From: Gemmatimonadota bacterium
GTDB taxonomy: Bacteria > Gemmatimonadota > Gemmatimonadetes > Gemmatimonadales > GWC2-71-9
Direction of reading: 5' to 3'
Assembly: GCA_003169895.1 (NCBI GenBank)
Contig: PNAE01000007.1
Location: 1,362,880 to 1,426,879 of the forward strand
DNA length: 64,000 bases
Shown here: positions 8,556-18,032 of the stretch, one piece after another
Numbering within the stretch: the first letter of the stretch is position 1
How the letters are laid out: each line of letters opens with the position of its first letter
Notes under the pieces: model-generated
Told to the model about the DNA's origin: nothing
The model's input: the letters and a program-made list of their open reading frames with translations, nothing else
Database searches by the model: none
Program-made: the position numbers and the translations under genes

Positions 8556-9097
8556 GCCGCCGCTCCCGGCTCGAACGTGGCGTCCGGGTGCTCAACCACG
8601 CAGCGGTGGTTCGCCAGGCCGTGCAACGCGTCGACCGTCCGGTCGACGGGCCACGCGAGCACCTCGGCGACCGGCAGCGCCGGAGCGCGACCCAGTCGCG
8701 TCAGCGCCCGAAACGCCGTGCGCCAGTCTTCGGGCGCGGAACCGAGCAACATCGGCTCCGGCGACGCGGCCAGCACGGCCACGATCACCAGGTCGTAGCG
8801 GGCCAGTGCAAATTGGATTGCCTCGGCGTGGTGATCGCGCACGCCCCGCAGCCGCAACCGCGGGATCCGCAAGCCGATCGTTTCGACCAGCAGCTTCGCC
8901 ACCACCTCGTCGGCGCACGAAAAATCCATCAAGCCGACCTCGGAGAAGTCGAGTTCGGCGTTGTCGTCGGGCAGGCCGCGCAGTACGGTGATGACCCGGT
9001 GGCGAACCGCTGCCCCCGTTGGCCGCGTGACGAGGTCGCAATAGGCCGTCGCGACCGTCTCGTGGAGCACGATGTCGAGCCGGATGATGGCGCTCAC
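8552..9097 (-). CDS. STAS-like regulatory protein
   Basis: A 181-residue protein. Residues about 30-80 contain AELDFSEVGLMDFSCADEVVAKLL, the strand-loop-helix pattern of STAS-like domains (anti-anti-sigma type), with an Asp-Phe-Ser segment where phosphorylatable Ser sits in SpoIIAA-type proteins. The C-terminal half is not recognised. The GTG start at 9097 overlaps by four bases the stop of the GHKL ATPase gene, and co-translation with such an ATPase suggests a partner-switching pair in which the kinase controls the STAS protein. The regulated target is unknown. Confidence 0.6.
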   Translation of the reverse strand: MSAIIRLDIVLHETVATAYCDLVTRPTGAAVRHRVITVLRGLPDDNAELDFSEVGLMDFSCADEVVAKLLVETIGLRIPRLRLRGVRDHHAEAIQFALARYDLVIVAVLAASPEPMLLGSAPEDWRTAFRALTRLGRAPALPVAEVLAWPVDRTVDALHGLANHRCVVEHPDATFEPGAAA

Positions 9098-9996
9098 GTG
9101 GAACGCTCCTCCCCCGGTATTACGATGGTGACCTGCGACCCGGGAAACCAGGGCAACCCTTCCATGCGGGGCGGTTCGTCGTCCCACGCGGGCACGATGG
9201 CGACCCGTGCCGTTCCGCTGCGGATCGAAATCTTCCCCTCCCACCGCGCCAAGTAGCGCTTGATGCCCGTGAGTCCCTGGCCGCGCCCCGGATCCCGGAA
9301 GCGCGAGATGCCATGGATCAGCGCCGTTTCGATCGCCTGCGCATCGCCCCAGCGGTCGCCGAACCGCTTGCCTTGCGTCGCATCCAGCGAGCGGCGAAAC
9401 CCGATGCCGCAGTCGCTCACCGCGATCACCGCGACCTTCCGGCCGCTCAATCGCTTGCGATAGACATAGACATGCACAGCTACCCAACCGGCAGTCCCCG
9501 CGTGCTCGACGATGTTCTGGCACGCCTCCGACAACGACTGGCCGAAGCCGACCACGACGCTCGACTCGAGCCCGAGCTCGTGCTTGAGAATCTGCGTCGC
9601 CTGTTCCGTGAGGCGGCCGACGATTTCCATGACATCCGCCGCATTGCGAATGATCGTCAGGGGGAGCAGGATGTCGCTAGTCTCATCCACTCGGCGCCGG
9701 GGAACCTTGCCGTGCAACTGGAACAACTGTTCCGCATGGCGGAGCACGCCGGCCTTTGCCCAGTACGACGCCACGCCCTCGGTGACCGGCAGCGTCAGTT
9801 CCGGTGTCGGCGCTCCCAGCTCGGCCAGCGCCTGGCCGAGGGTGAGCAGCGCGACGAATCCCGCGGGGGACGACCATTCTGTTGCATGAGCATCGACCAG
9901 CAGCCGGCTGTCAGGAGGCCATGGTCCGAGGCCGGCGGCGAGTTGGTCGAGGGACAGATGGTCGAGGTGCTGAGGCACCGGCACGATGCGCGTCAT
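9094..9996 (-). CDS. GHKL (histidine-kinase-like) ATPase with N-terminal STAS-like region
   Basis: A 300-residue soluble protein. Residues 1-110 resemble a second STAS-like fold (LLVDAHATEWSSPAGFVALLTL). Residues about 140-300 form a GHKL ATPase: N-box LSEACQNIVEHA with the Glu and Asn, G1 box VSDCGIGF and G2-like DPGRGQGLTGIKRYL. There is no phospho-accepting His region or receiver, so it resembles anti-sigma-type kinases rather than classical sensor kinases. It is coupled by ATGA to the PfkB gene upstream and by GTGA to the STAS gene downstream. The role is inferred from family and neighbour only. Confidence 0.72.
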   Translation of the reverse strand: MTRIVPVPQHLDHLSLDQLAAGLGPWPPDSRLLVDAHATEWSSPAGFVALLTLGQALAELGAPTPELTLPVTEGVASYWAKAGVLRHAEQLFQLHGKVPRRRVDETSDILLPLTIIRNAADVMEIVGRLTEQATQILKHELGLESSVVVGFGQSLSEACQNIVEHAGTAGWVAVHVYVYRKRLSGRKVAVIAVSDCGIGFRRSLDATQGKRFGDRWGDAQAIETALIHGISRFRDPGRGQGLTGIKRYLARWEGKISIRSGTARVAIVPAWDDEPPRMEGLPWFPGSQVTIVIPGEERST

Positions 9997-11024
9997 GCGG
10001 GCACCAGTCCGCCGCGGAGATGGCGCACCAGCCCGCTCGCGCCACGAAACGTGGCGTTCCGCGCCGCCGCCTGGTTCGCCGCTTCGAGTGCGGTGGCGAC
10101 GGTGTCGCCGGCGAGCAGGCGCGCGAAACAGGTGGCGCCAAACACGTCGCCGCAGCCGGTCGGATCGTTGACGTCGACCGCGGGTGGCGCGAGGCGTTCG
10201 GTGTGCAACAGCATCCCGGACGGTCGATCATCGCGCGGCGGCGCCGATCGAGGCGCAGCATCTTGCGCCTCGATGGTACCGTCAAGCGCTCCGGCCGCAC
10301 CGACCACGCCGCTCCGGTCCGTCAGCCGCGCAAACCCGGGCCGCGCCACATACACCACGCCGCGCGCGCCGACCGTGATGTTGAGCAGTGACACCCCGCT
10401 CCCGATCGCTTCGGCTGCGACGGTCAAGGGATCGTCACCCAGTTGCCCCATCTCCTCCTCGTTCAGCTGAACGATATCGAAGAACGAGAACCAGGTTGGT
10501 GCGTTCGGCAGCGGCCGGAGCGCGCGCATGCCGTCGGCGCCCATGCCCAGAAACAGCGAATGGAGATCGGCGTAGAGCGGCCCGCCGAACCCGTGCCGCA
10601 ACGCTTCGGCCGTGCCGAGGGACAGCTCGAAGCCGGAAATGAAGTTGACGTACACGGCATCGAGGTCGGCGACCATCGGGCCCAGCTCGGGCCACGTCCA
10701 GCCGGGAACCCCGCCAGACATCCGCTCACACCGGCGCGCGTGCGATTGATAGCGCAGCGTCACCCGATTGTTGGCGACCGGCACTTCGATACCGCGCGCG
10801 CCGGGCGCGAGGCGGTCGAGTGAGCGCAGGAACTCCGCCGCCCGCGCGGCGAGGTCCCGGCCCACCTTCACCAGGGGCACGATTTCCCAGTCGGGCGGCA
10901 AGGCTGCATCCATCGCCGAGAGCGCGTACGCGATGCCACCCCACTCCTCCGCAGGTGGGGCCAGCGGATCGCGGCCGTGGATCTCATCCCATACCAACGA
11001 GCCGAGGACCCCGACGCGTGGCAT
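9993..11024 (-). CDS. PfkB-family sugar kinase
   Basis: A 343-residue ribokinase-fold protein. The N-terminal GVLGSLVWDEI and the C-terminal catalytic signature DPTGCGDVFGATCFARLL (anion hole plus catalytic Asp) identify the PfkB family. It transfers phosphate from ATP to a sugar or nucleoside hydroxyl; the substrate cannot be read from sequence. An insert of about 25 residues rich in Asp, Arg and Pro (about 245-270) is not typical. It shares its start codon region with the ROK gene stop (TGATG at 11022-11026), so two sugar kinases are co-translated. Confidence 0.85.
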   Translation of the reverse strand: MPRVGVLGSLVWDEIHGRDPLAPPAEEWGGIAYALSAMDAALPPDWEIVPLVKVGRDLAARAAEFLRSLDRLAPGARGIEVPVANNRVTLRYQSHARRCERMSGGVPGWTWPELGPMVADLDAVYVNFISGFELSLGTAEALRHGFGGPLYADLHSLFLGMGADGMRALRPLPNAPTWFSFFDIVQLNEEEMGQLGDDPLTVAAEAIGSGVSLLNITVGARGVVYVARPGFARLTDRSGVVGAAGALDGTIEAQDAAPRSAPPRDDRPSGMLLHTERLAPPAVDVNDPTGCGDVFGATCFARLLAGDTVATALEAANQAAARNATFRGASGLVRHLRGGLVPA

Positions 11025-12004
11025 CAGACCAGTCCCGCTCGGCGCTGATCGAGGAACGCCTTGGCGGCCCCATAGACTCCGGCGAGGTCGCGTAGCGCTC
11101 CCGGCACGATGCTGCAGGCGTCGACCGCGGGCCGGAACGCGCGGCGCGCGACTTCGCGGCGCAGCGGCTCGACCAACTGTTCACCAGCTCGGGCCACACC
11201 ACCAAGAATCACCACGACGTCCGGATTGAAGAGGTTGAGCAGGTTGGCCACGCCAATCCCAAGATACCGTGCCGTGTCTTCGGCGACCTGCTGCGCGAGC
11301 GGATCGCCGGTTGCGGCGACCTGATAGACGAGTTCCGCCGTGACCCGGCTGGCGTCGCCGGCGACCAGGTCGCGCAGCGCGCTCGGTGTGCCGGCTGCCA
11401 GCAGTTCCCGGGCCCGGCGGGCGATGTTCACTCCCGAGGCGAAGGCTTCGAGGCAGCCACGATTGCCGCAGGCGCAGACCGGTCCGTTCATGTCGATCAC
11501 CATGTGGCCGAACTCGCCGGCCGCGTCGGATGCGCCGTGATAGAGCTGCTGGTCGATCACGATCCCGCCGCCAATCCCGGTGCCGACCGTCAATCCGATG
11601 ACCTTGCGGCCCCGCTGCGCCGCGCCGACCCAGCACTCGGCCTGGACGGCGCAGTTGGCGTCGTTCTCGAGCGCGGCGGCGACGCCGAGCCCGGCGGCGA
11701 GCCGCGCCCTGAGCGGCAGGTTGGTCCAGCCGAGGTTCGGCGTGAGCAGCACGACGCCGGCGGTGATGTCGAGCGGTCCCGGCGCACCGACGCCCACACC
11801 GATGATCTCCGCCGTTGGATCGGCCGCGCGCACGTGGTCCGTGACGCGGCGTGCCATCGTCACCAGGTCGGCAATGACGGCGTCGGCGCCGCGCGCCGGG
11901 AGGGTTGGCTGCGAGTGGTCGCCGACCACGCGCGATCCGTCCGTGGCCACCGCGCCCACGACGCAATTGGTCCCGCCGACATCGATTCCGATAACCCACT
12001 GCAT
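11024..12004 (-). CDS. ROK-family glucokinase-like sugar kinase
   Basis: A 326-residue ROK protein without a DNA-binding domain, so an enzyme rather than a repressor. It shows the ATP-binding IGIDVGGTNCVVGAV at the N-terminus, the substrate segment ENDANCAVQAE, GTGIGGGIV, EFGHMVID and the zinc-binding CACGNRGCLEAFAS motif. The likely reaction is ATP-dependent phosphorylation of glucose or a related hexose. The ATG at 12004 overlaps the upstream glycosyltransferase stop, and its own stop overlaps the PfkB start. Confidence 0.88.
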   Translation of the reverse strand: MQWVIGIDVGGTNCVVGAVATDGSRVVGDHSQPTLPARGADAVIADLVTMARRVTDHVRAADPTAEIIGVGVGAPGPLDITAGVVLLTPNLGWTNLPLRARLAAGLGVAAALENDANCAVQAECWVGAAQRGRKVIGLTVGTGIGGGIVIDQQLYHGASDAAGEFGHMVIDMNGPVCACGNRGCLEAFASGVNIARRARELLAAGTPSALRDLVAGDASRVTAELVYQVAATGDPLAQQVAEDTARYLGIGVANLLNLFNPDVVVILGGVARAGEQLVEPLRREVARRAFRPAVDACSIVPGALRDLAGVYGAAKAFLDQRRAGLV

Positions 12005-13320
12005 CAGGAGCTGCGGTCCACGTCGGCCTCGGGAGCGGAGGTTGAACGGTGAGATCGCAAAATAAGAGGGGAGCGGGTGGACTCAGTCACTCTGTCGCCG
12101 CCAAGCACCGCCTCGTACACCGCCATGAGCCGCCCCGCCACGACGTCGCCGTCAAAACGCCGGGCATAGGTGGCACCGGTTTGACGCATCCGGCTGGCGA
12201 GAGGGCCATCGCCGAGGATCTCGCTGATCGCAGCGACCCACGCAGCCGGGTCGTCGGCCGGGACGTAGCGCGTGTCCGGGCCGCCGGCCTGGGTGAGGTG
12301 CCCACCGCCTGCGGCGATCACCGGCACGCCGGCGCTGAGCGCTTCGACAATCGGCATGCCGAAGCCCTCGATCTGGGACGGATAGAGGAAGAGCGCGGCG
12401 CTCGCCATCACCGCCGGGAGATCGCTGGCCGATACGTCCGGGAGGATGTATACGCGACGTCCAAGCCGCAGTGCTGCGACCTGCGCGCGGAGCGCGGCGA
12501 GGGTACCGCCGTTGCGGCCGACCAGCACCAGCGGCACGGCGTCCGATCCGGTCAGCTGCTCAGCAGCGGCGACCAGTACCCGATGGTTCTTGCGGGGCTC
12601 CAGCGTGCCGACGCTGAGCATGAACTCGCTGGGCAAGCCGTACTTCGCACGGATGCTGGCTCGGGCGGCATCGCTGAATGACGCCGCGAACGCCGCGTCG
12701 CGCGGTGGTGGTACCACAACGATCCGGGCCGGATCGAGGCGGTAGCACTCGACGAGGTCGTCACGGGTCCGGGCGCTCACCGCGACGATCATGGTCGCGT
12801 GGTCCGCGCTCCAGCGATAACGCCAGCGGTAGCTCCAGCGATCGAACAGCGGGAAACGGCGCGGCTCGCGCTCGTAGATCAGGTCGTGAAACGTGGCGAC
12901 CGACGGAATGCCGGTGCGGGGGAGGTCGCGCGGAATCTCGTGGCTCAGTCCGTGGTAGAGCTGGATGCCGTCGCGGGCGGCGTGGCGGCCCAGGCGGAAG
13001 GTGCGCCAGATGGACCGACGCAGGCCTGAGGCCTGCGGCCCGAGGCCTGGCGCCGCGCTGGTACCGTCGCCGGTTGGCAGATGCAGCTCGGCGTCGATCT
13101 CCCGCGGAAAGTCAGCGAATTCCGGGCGGGGCGGCGCCGGCGAATACAGGTGCAGCTCGAGCGATCGGGCGTATTGATGCAGCGCGCGCAGCACGCCGCG
13201 GGCGTAATTGCCGAGGCCGGTGGTGTTGCGCAGCGCCCGAATGGCGTCGAACCCGATCCGGAGCGGGTGGCCGTTTGTGCGCCAGGCCTCAGGCCTCAGG
13301 CCGCCGGCCTCCGGTTGCAA
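12004..13320 (-). CDS. Glycosyltransferase family 1/4 (GT-B fold)
   Basis: A 438-residue glycosyltransferase. The C-terminal half carries the GT4 signatures MLSVGTLEPRKNHRVLVAA, LVLVGRNGG, LFLYPSQIEGFGMPIVEALSAGVPVIAA. The N-terminal half begins IGFDAIRALRNTTGLGNYARG, a nucleotide-sugar glycosyltransferase entry motif. The only usable start is a TTG at 13320, three bases after the lepA stop and preceded by an AGGTGGA ribosome-binding site that lies inside the lepA end. The first 14 residues (PEAGGLRPEAW) and a segment near residue 90 (GLGPQASGLRR) are encoded by a GGCCTGAGGCCT-type repeat that appears twice in the gene. Acceptor and donor sugars are unknown. Confidence 0.86.
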   Translation of the reverse strand: MQPEAGGLRPEAWRTNGHPLRIGFDAIRALRNTTGLGNYARGVLRALHQYARSLELHLYSPAPPRPEFADFPREIDAELHLPTGDGTSAAPGLGPQASGLRRSIWRTFRLGRHAARDGIQLYHGLSHEIPRDLPRTGIPSVATFHDLIYEREPRRFPLFDRWSYRWRYRWSADHATMIVAVSARTRDDLVECYRLDPARIVVVPPPRDAAFAASFSDAARASIRAKYGLPSEFMLSVGTLEPRKNHRVLVAAAEQLTGSDAVPLVLVGRNGGTLAALRAQVAALRLGRRVYILPDVSASDLPAVMASAALFLYPSQIEGFGMPIVEALSAGVPVIAAGGGHLTQAGGPDTRYVPADDPAAWVAAISEILGDGPLASRMRQTGATYARRFDGDVVAGRLMAVYEAVLGGDRVTESTRSPLILRSHRSTSAPEADVDRSS

Positions 13321-13323
13321 CGC

Positions 13324-15123
13324 CTATTCCACCTGCAGGACGGCGAGGAAGGCCTCCTGCGGGATTTCGACGCTGCCGACCTGCTTCATCCGCTTCTTTC
13401 CCTCCTTCTGCTTCTCCAGGAGCTTGCGCTTGCGCGTGATGTCGCCGCCATAACACTTGGCGAGCACGTCCTTGCGGAGCGCCGAGATCGATTCGCGGGC
13501 GATCACCTTGTTGCCGATTGCCGCCTGGATCGCGACGGCGAACAGCTGGCGCGGAATGAGTTCCTTGAGCTTTTCGGCAATCTTGCGACCCCATTCATAC
13601 GCCTTGTCACGGTGGATGATCACGCTGAAGGCGTCGATCGGGTCGCCGTTGATCAGCATGTCGAGCCGGACCAGCGGCGACTCGCGAAATCCGGCCAGCT
13701 CGTAGTCGAGCGAGGCGTAACCGCGCGAGATCGACTTGAGCTTGTCATGGAAATCCAGCACGATTTCGCCGAGCGGGAAGTCGAAGGTGAATTCGACGCG
13801 GGCGGCGTCGAGGTAGGTCATGCCATGATATTCGCCGCGCCGCTCCTGGCCGAGGTTCATGATGCCGCCGATGTATTCCACCGGCGCCATGATCCGGGCG
13901 CGCACGTACGGTTCTTCGATCCGCGTGATGTTGGCGGGGTCGGGGAGGGAACTCGGGTTCTCCACCAGCAGCATCTCGCCATCGGTGCGGTAGACGTGGT
14001 ACTCCACCGTGGGCACGGTCGTGATCAGCGACAGCGCGAACTCCCGTTCCAGCCGCTCCTGGACGATCTCGAGGTGCAGCAGGCCGAGAAAGCCGCAGCG
14101 GAACCCGAAGCCGAGTGCGGTCGACGACTCGGGCTCGTACTGCAGCGAGGCGTCGTTGAGCCGGAGCTTCTCCAGCGCATCGCGCAAGTCTTCGTACTGG
14201 GCCGCGTCCGTCGGATAAACGCCGGCAAACACCATCGACTTGACCTCGCGGTAGCCCGGCAGCAGTTCGGCGGCCGGGTGCGCCGCATCGAGCACGGTGT
14301 CGCCGACGCGTGCGTCCCGCACGTCGCGCAGGTTGGCGATGAAATAGCCGACCTCGCCGGCCTCGAGCACCTCGGTCCGCCGCTGACCGAGCGCGAGAAC
14401 GCCCACCTCGTCGACGTCATAGACATCGGCCGGGTGCGCGCCGAAGGCGACCTGCATCCCGGGGCGCAGCTGGCCATCGACGACGCGGATGCTGGGGATC
14501 ACGCCGCGGTACCGGTCGTAGTACGAATCGAAGATCAGCGCGCGCAACGGCGCATCCAGGACGCCCCGGGGCGCGGGAATCCGGGCGACGACCGCCTCCA
14601 GGAGTTCGGGCACACCGGTGCCGTCCTTGGCCGAAACGGCGAGGATCTCGTCTCGCTGCGCACCGAGGAGGTTCATGATCTCCTCGGCGCGCCGTTCCGG
14701 CTCGGCCCCGGGCAGGTCGATCTTGTTGAGCACCGGGATGACCTCGAGCCCGGCGTCGAGCGCCAGGAAGAGATTCGACAGGGTTTGCGCCTGGACGCCC
14801 TGGGACGCATCGACCACGAGGATGGCGCCCTCGCACGCCGCCAGTGAGCGCGACACTTCATAGGTGAAGTCCACATGTCCCGGCGTGTCGATCAGATTCA
14901 ACTCGTACGCTTCACCGTCGCGCGCCGTGTAGTTCATGCGCACGGCATTGAGCTTGATCGTGATCCCCCGTTCGCGCTCCAGGTCCATGGTGTCGAGCAA
15001 TTGCTCGCGCATGTCGCGCTTGGCCACGGTGCCCGTGAGCTCGATGAGGCGGTCGGCGAGCGTGGACTTGCCATGGTCGATGTGCGCGACGATGCAGAAA
15101 TTTCGGACGCGGGACTGACGCAT
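13324..15123 (-). CDS. lepA: Translation elongation factor 4 (LepA)
   Basis: A 599-residue translational GTPase, the usual LepA length. It has the G1 motif AHIDHGKST (about residue 15), G2/switch [10 protein letters not shown]3 DTPGHVDF, G4 NKIDLPGA and G5 SAKDGTG, then the EF-G-like domains and the LepA-specific C-terminus ending [21 protein letters not shown]4 binds ribosomes and remodels stalled or mistranslocated complexes. The ATG at 15123 was preferred over the open-frame start at 15189, because the extra residues come from the repeat array upstream. It is probably the first gene of the ten-gene leftward operon. Confidence 0.96.
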   Translation of the reverse strand: MRQSRVRNFCIVAHIDHGKSTLADRLIELTGTVAKRDMREQLLDTMDLERERGITIKLNAVRMNYTARDGEAYELNLIDTPGHVDFTYEVSRSLAACEGAILVVDASQGVQAQTLSNLFLALDAGLEVIPVLNKIDLPGAEPERRAEEIMNLLGAQRDEILAVSAKDGTGVPELLEAVVARIPAPRGVLDAPLRALIFDSYYDRYRGVIPSIRVVDGQLRPGMQVAFGAHPADVYDVDEVGVLALGQRRTEVLEAGEVGYFIANLRDVRDARVGDTVLDAAHPAAELLPGYREVKSMVFAGVYPTDAAQYEDLRDALEKLRLNDASLQYEPESSTALGFGFRCGFLGLLHLEIVQERLEREFALSLITTVPTVEYHVYRTDGEMLLVENPSSLPDPANITRIEEPYVRARIMAPVEYIGGIMNLGQERRGEYHGMTYLDAARVEFTFDFPLGEIVLDFHDKLKSISRGYASLDYELAGFRESPLVRLDMLINGDPIDAFSVIIHRDKAYEWGRKIAEKLKELIPRQLFAVAIQAAIGNKVIARESISALRKDVLAKCYGGDITRKRKLLEKQKEGKKRMKQVGSVEIPQEAFLAVLQVE

Positions 15124-15132
15124 GGCGGGAAT

Positions 15133-15230
15133 ATAGAGGTGAGTGGTAAGAGGTAAGAGGTGAGACGTGAGAGGGAAGGTCACCACCACCGGCTTTCCCC
15201 TCCTACGTCTTACCTCTCACCTCTTACGGG
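15133..15230. repeat. Inverted heptanucleotide repeat between divergent lepA and EamA genes
   Basis: A GAGGTGA/GGTAAGA tandem (15133-15176) is followed by an inverted complement (TCTTACCTCTCACCTCTTAC, about 15208-15228). The region is the divergent promoter interval of lepA and the EamA transporter, so here the repeat cannot simply be a terminator between gene ends. Confidence 0.65.
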
Positions 15231-15249
15231 CCGATATATTCCCGCCACC

Positions 15250-16152
15250 ATGTCGTCGTCCCGGTCCCACGTCCACTCCCCCCACGCCGGCATGTTGCTG
15301 GTAGTCCTCTTCTGGGCCGGCAACTTCACCGCGGCCAAGATCGCGTTCAACGGCCACTTCGACCCGCTGGCGTTCACGGCGATCCGATTTGCGCTGGGCT
15401 CGGCGGTGCTCTGGCTGGTGGTGCGTTGGGCAGAACGCCCGGCACCGCTGCCGCACGGTGCGTTCTGGCGGCTGGTCTGGCTGGGGTTTATTGGCAACAC
15501 TGTCTACCAGCTCTGCTTCATCGAAGGGCTCGACCGCACGTCCGCCACCAAGAGTTCGCTGATCCTCGCCGGGATGCCGGTGGTGGTGACGCTGGCCGCG
15601 TGGGCAATGCGGATCGAGCGCGTGACGATGGCGCAACGGATCGCCGTGCTCGTCGCAACCGTGGGTGTGATCATCGTGGTGCTGGGGCGGGGTGGGTCGA
15701 TCGACGGAGGGTTTGGCGCCGGCGAAGTTCTGCTCTTCGGCGCCGTGCTCACGTGGGCGGTGTACACGCTGCTGCTGCGCCGGTGGACGCTGCCCATGAG
15801 TTCGCTCAACCTCACGGCGTGGACGATGTATACCGGTACGCCGGGTCTGGTCATCGCCGGCATTCCCGCGGTGCTGCACACCCACTGGCAGCAGATCTCG
15901 GTCGCGGCATGGGCCGGCTTGCTCTACTCGGCGCTGCTATCGCTGGTCGCCGCATACGTGCTGTGGAACCGCGGCGTCGCGCTCCTCGGCGCCGCACGCA
16001 CTGTAGTATATAATACCATAGTGCCGCTGGTCGCGACGATCATCGCCATGCTCGCCCTGCACGAACGGCCGGGCGTCATCCATGTCGTCGGCGGCGTGCT
16101 GATCCTGCTTGGCGTGCTGCTGACGGGAAAGGGCGCGGCGCCGGAGGGCTGA
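15250..16152 (+). CDS. EamA/DMT-family permease
   Basis: A 300-residue membrane protein with about ten hydrophobic segments arranged as two EamA repeats (about 10-140 and 150-295). Typical motifs are LFWAGNFTAAKIA in the first repeat and the second-repeat GAARTVVYNTIVPLVATIIAMLALHE. DMT permeases export metabolites or amino acids; the substrate is unknown. The ATG at 15250 follows the divergent repeat and starts just before the first membrane segment. Confidence 0.88.
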   Translation: MSSSRSHVHSPHAGMLLVVLFWAGNFTAAKIAFNGHFDPLAFTAIRFALGSAVLWLVVRWAERPAPLPHGAFWRLVWLGFIGNTVYQLCFIEGLDRTSATKSSLILAGMPVVVTLAAWAMRIERVTMAQRIAVLVATVGVIIVVLGRGGSIDGGFGAGEVLLFGAVLTWAVYTLLLRRWTLPMSSLNLTAWTMYTGTPGLVIAGIPAVLHTHWQQISVAAWAGLLYSALLSLVAAYVLWNRGVALLGAARTVVYNTIVPLVATIIAMLALHERPGVIHVVGGVLILLGVLLTGKGAAPEG

Positions 16153-16258
16153 AGAGCAGAAAAACGAGAGACGAGAGACGAGAGAAGAGAACCCCGCCGG
16201 GCAAGACCATCCTCACGTGACGGGGTTTCTCGTCTCTCGTCTCTTGTCTCTCGTCTAT
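16153..16258. repeat. Inverted heptanucleotide repeat between convergent genes
   Basis: An ACGAGAG tandem (about 16165-16190) and its complement (about 16225-16258) flank a short spacer between the convergent EamA and M28 genes. The right arm supplies the TAG stop codon of the M28 peptidase (16255-16257). A bidirectional terminator hairpin is plausible. Confidence 0.7.
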
Positions 16259-17844
16259 CGTTTCACTGCCGCCGGCACTTTCTGCTCCACGACGATCGTC
16301 TGATAACTCAGCGGGTTCCACTTCGGACGCTGTTCCGTTTCGGCAATCTGGATGCCGAGGAAGAAACCGAGCTGGGCCACGCGGGCGAGCTTGCTGGTGT
16401 CGATCAGGCGCACTTCGTCATCGGCCTGGTGGTACTGCGGGTGCGTGCCGTTGAAGAAGAACAGGATCGGCACACCCTTCCTGGCGAAGTTGAAGTGGTC
16501 CGAGCGCGAGTAGAAGCTCTCCTGCGGCCAGATGTCGTCGGCCGCACGGAGATGCAGCTCCGGGTGCAACGCCTCCACCTGGGCCAGGGTTGCGCCCAGG
16601 TCGGAATGTTCCTTGCCGATTACGACGATTGAGTCGGAATCATTACGGCCGATCATGTCCATGTTGATGTCGGCCACGACGTTTGCAAGTGGGACGCTGG
16701 GGTGCGCCGCGAAGTAGGCCGAGCCGAGCAGCCCCTTCTCCTCACCCGACACGTTGAGGATGATAATGGAGCGTCCGGTGCGGCCCTTGAGTTTCGCGAC
16801 TGCTTCCGCGATGGACAGGATGCCGGTAGTGCCCGACCCGTCGTCATCGGCGCCGTTGCAGATCGAGTCAGCCCGTTTTGCCGTGCAACCGCCGACACCG
16901 TCACCCGCCGTACCGATATGGTCCATGTGGGCCGAGAAGATCACGTACTCGTTCTTGAGGACGGAATCGTTGCCGGGCATCATCGCCACCACGTTCGGGG
17001 CGGACGAGGTCGACACCGTCTCCTCGGTGGCGACGATGGTCACGTGCACCTGGGCCGGCACATCCATCACGACGGCGCCTGGCGCGTGGCGCATCGCGGG
17101 GATATCCGGACCGTTCGTCATCCCGGCGAACAGGCTGTCGTGCGCCGTAATGATTAGCGCGCCGGTCATCGGCATGCCTCGCACGATCGGCCGCGGGTTG
17201 CCTAGGCGCTGTGTGGTTGCGACGCGAGTTGCGAACGCCACCGGATCGCTCGCCTGAAGGATGAGCAGTGCCGCCGGCGCCTTCATTGCCACCGCCCGCA
17301 CGGCCTGCTGGTTCTGGGCGGCGTTGGCAGGATTCGGTGCGAACACCACGATCGTGCCGGTGAGCGTCAAGGGTTCGATGTCGGCCGCGGTCACCGTTCC
17401 CGAGATGATCTTGACGGGGCCCGTGATCGGCTGGCCGGTCATCGGCCCGGACTCCGTCGCCCATTTGTCGAGCATGAAGCGTTGCGGTCCCGTTCCGTCG
17501 TCCACTTCGATGTAGGAGCTGCTCGCCTTGGCCCGCGTGCGCGCGAGCGTGTAACGCTGGAACCAGGTGCCGCTGTCTCCCATCGGGACGAGGCCCCAGG
17601 TCCGGTAGTTGTCGGCGAGATACTGCGCGGTCTTCTCCAGTCCCGGGCTCGGCGTGTTGCGACCGCCCATTGAGTCATCGGCGATCACGCTGATCCGCTG
17701 CAGCACCTTGTCTGGCGTGATCACCGTCGCCGCGTCGCGAACGTCAGTGTCCGTCGCGAGGCGCGGGACCGGCGTCGGCTGGGTGGCGGGATGGCCGCCG
17801 CACGCGGTCAGGATGATTACGGTGAACAACGCGTAACGAGACAT
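16255..17844 (-). CDS. M28-family metallopeptidase lipoprotein
   Basis: A 529-residue envelope protein. The N-terminus MSRYALFTVIILTACGG has a lipobox (LTAC). A protease-associated-like domain (about 130-270) precedes the M28 aminopeptidase domain (about 290-520). Its dizinc ligands are visible in order: SAHMDHIG (His and Asp), NGADDDGSG (bridging Asp), SGEEKGLLGS (catalytic Glu and Glu ligand), INMDMIGR (Asp) and PQYHQADD (His). It probably removes N-terminal amino acids from peptides in the periplasm or at the surface. It is a single gene; a divergent promoter region and repeat array separate it from the DUF58 operon. Confidence 0.92.
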   Translation of the reverse strand: MSRYALFTVIILTACGGHPATQPTPVPRLATDTDVRDAATVITPDKVLQRISVIADDSMGGRNTPSPGLEKTAQYLADNYRTWGLVPMGDSGTWFQRYTLARTRAKASSSYIEVDDGTGPQRFMLDKWATESGPMTGQPITGPVKIISGTVTAADIEPLTLTGTIVVFAPNPANAAQNQQAVRAVAMKAPAALLILQASDPVAFATRVATTQRLGNPRPIVRGMPMTGALIITAHDSLFAGMTNGPDIPAMRHAPGAVVMDVPAQVHVTIVATEETVSTSSAPNVVAMMPGNDSVLKNEYVIFSAHMDHIGTAGDGVGGCTAKRADSICNGADDDGSGTTGILSIAEAVAKLKGRTGRSIIILNVSGEEKGLLGSAYFAAHPSVPLANVVADINMDMIGRNDSDSIVVIGKEHSDLGATLAQVEALHPELHLRAADDIWPQESFYSRSDHFNFARKGVPILFFFNGTHPQYHQADDEVRLIDTSKLARVAQLGFFLGIQIAETEQRPKWNPLSYQTIVVEQKVPAAVKR

Positions 17845-17877
17845 GAATCGCTCCGGGCGAGACCGAATGTGGAAAAA

Positions 17878-17988
17878 AGATAGTAGGAGAGACGAGAGAC
17901 GAGAGACGAGGCAAGCGGGGACCGGATACGGCCTCGCTCCACACCGTTCACCGCGTCTCTCGTCTCTCGTCTCTCGTCTCTTGTGCCG
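17878..17988. repeat. Inverted heptanucleotide repeat between divergent genes
   Basis: GAGACGA repeated four times (about 17889-17913) and TCTCGTC repeated four times (about 17964-17983) flank a 50-bp spacer, upstream of both the M28 gene and the DUF58 gene. It is the cleanest example of the family in the window. Confidence 0.8.
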
Positions 17989-18032
17989 CTTTCTGGCCTT
18001 CCGGCGCCACCCTCCGCTAGCTTCCGCCTCGC

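Noticed and set aside
13081..14847. 588-codon open frame antisense to lepA
   Set aside because: Shadow frame of lepA; no domain, signal or ribosome-binding site.
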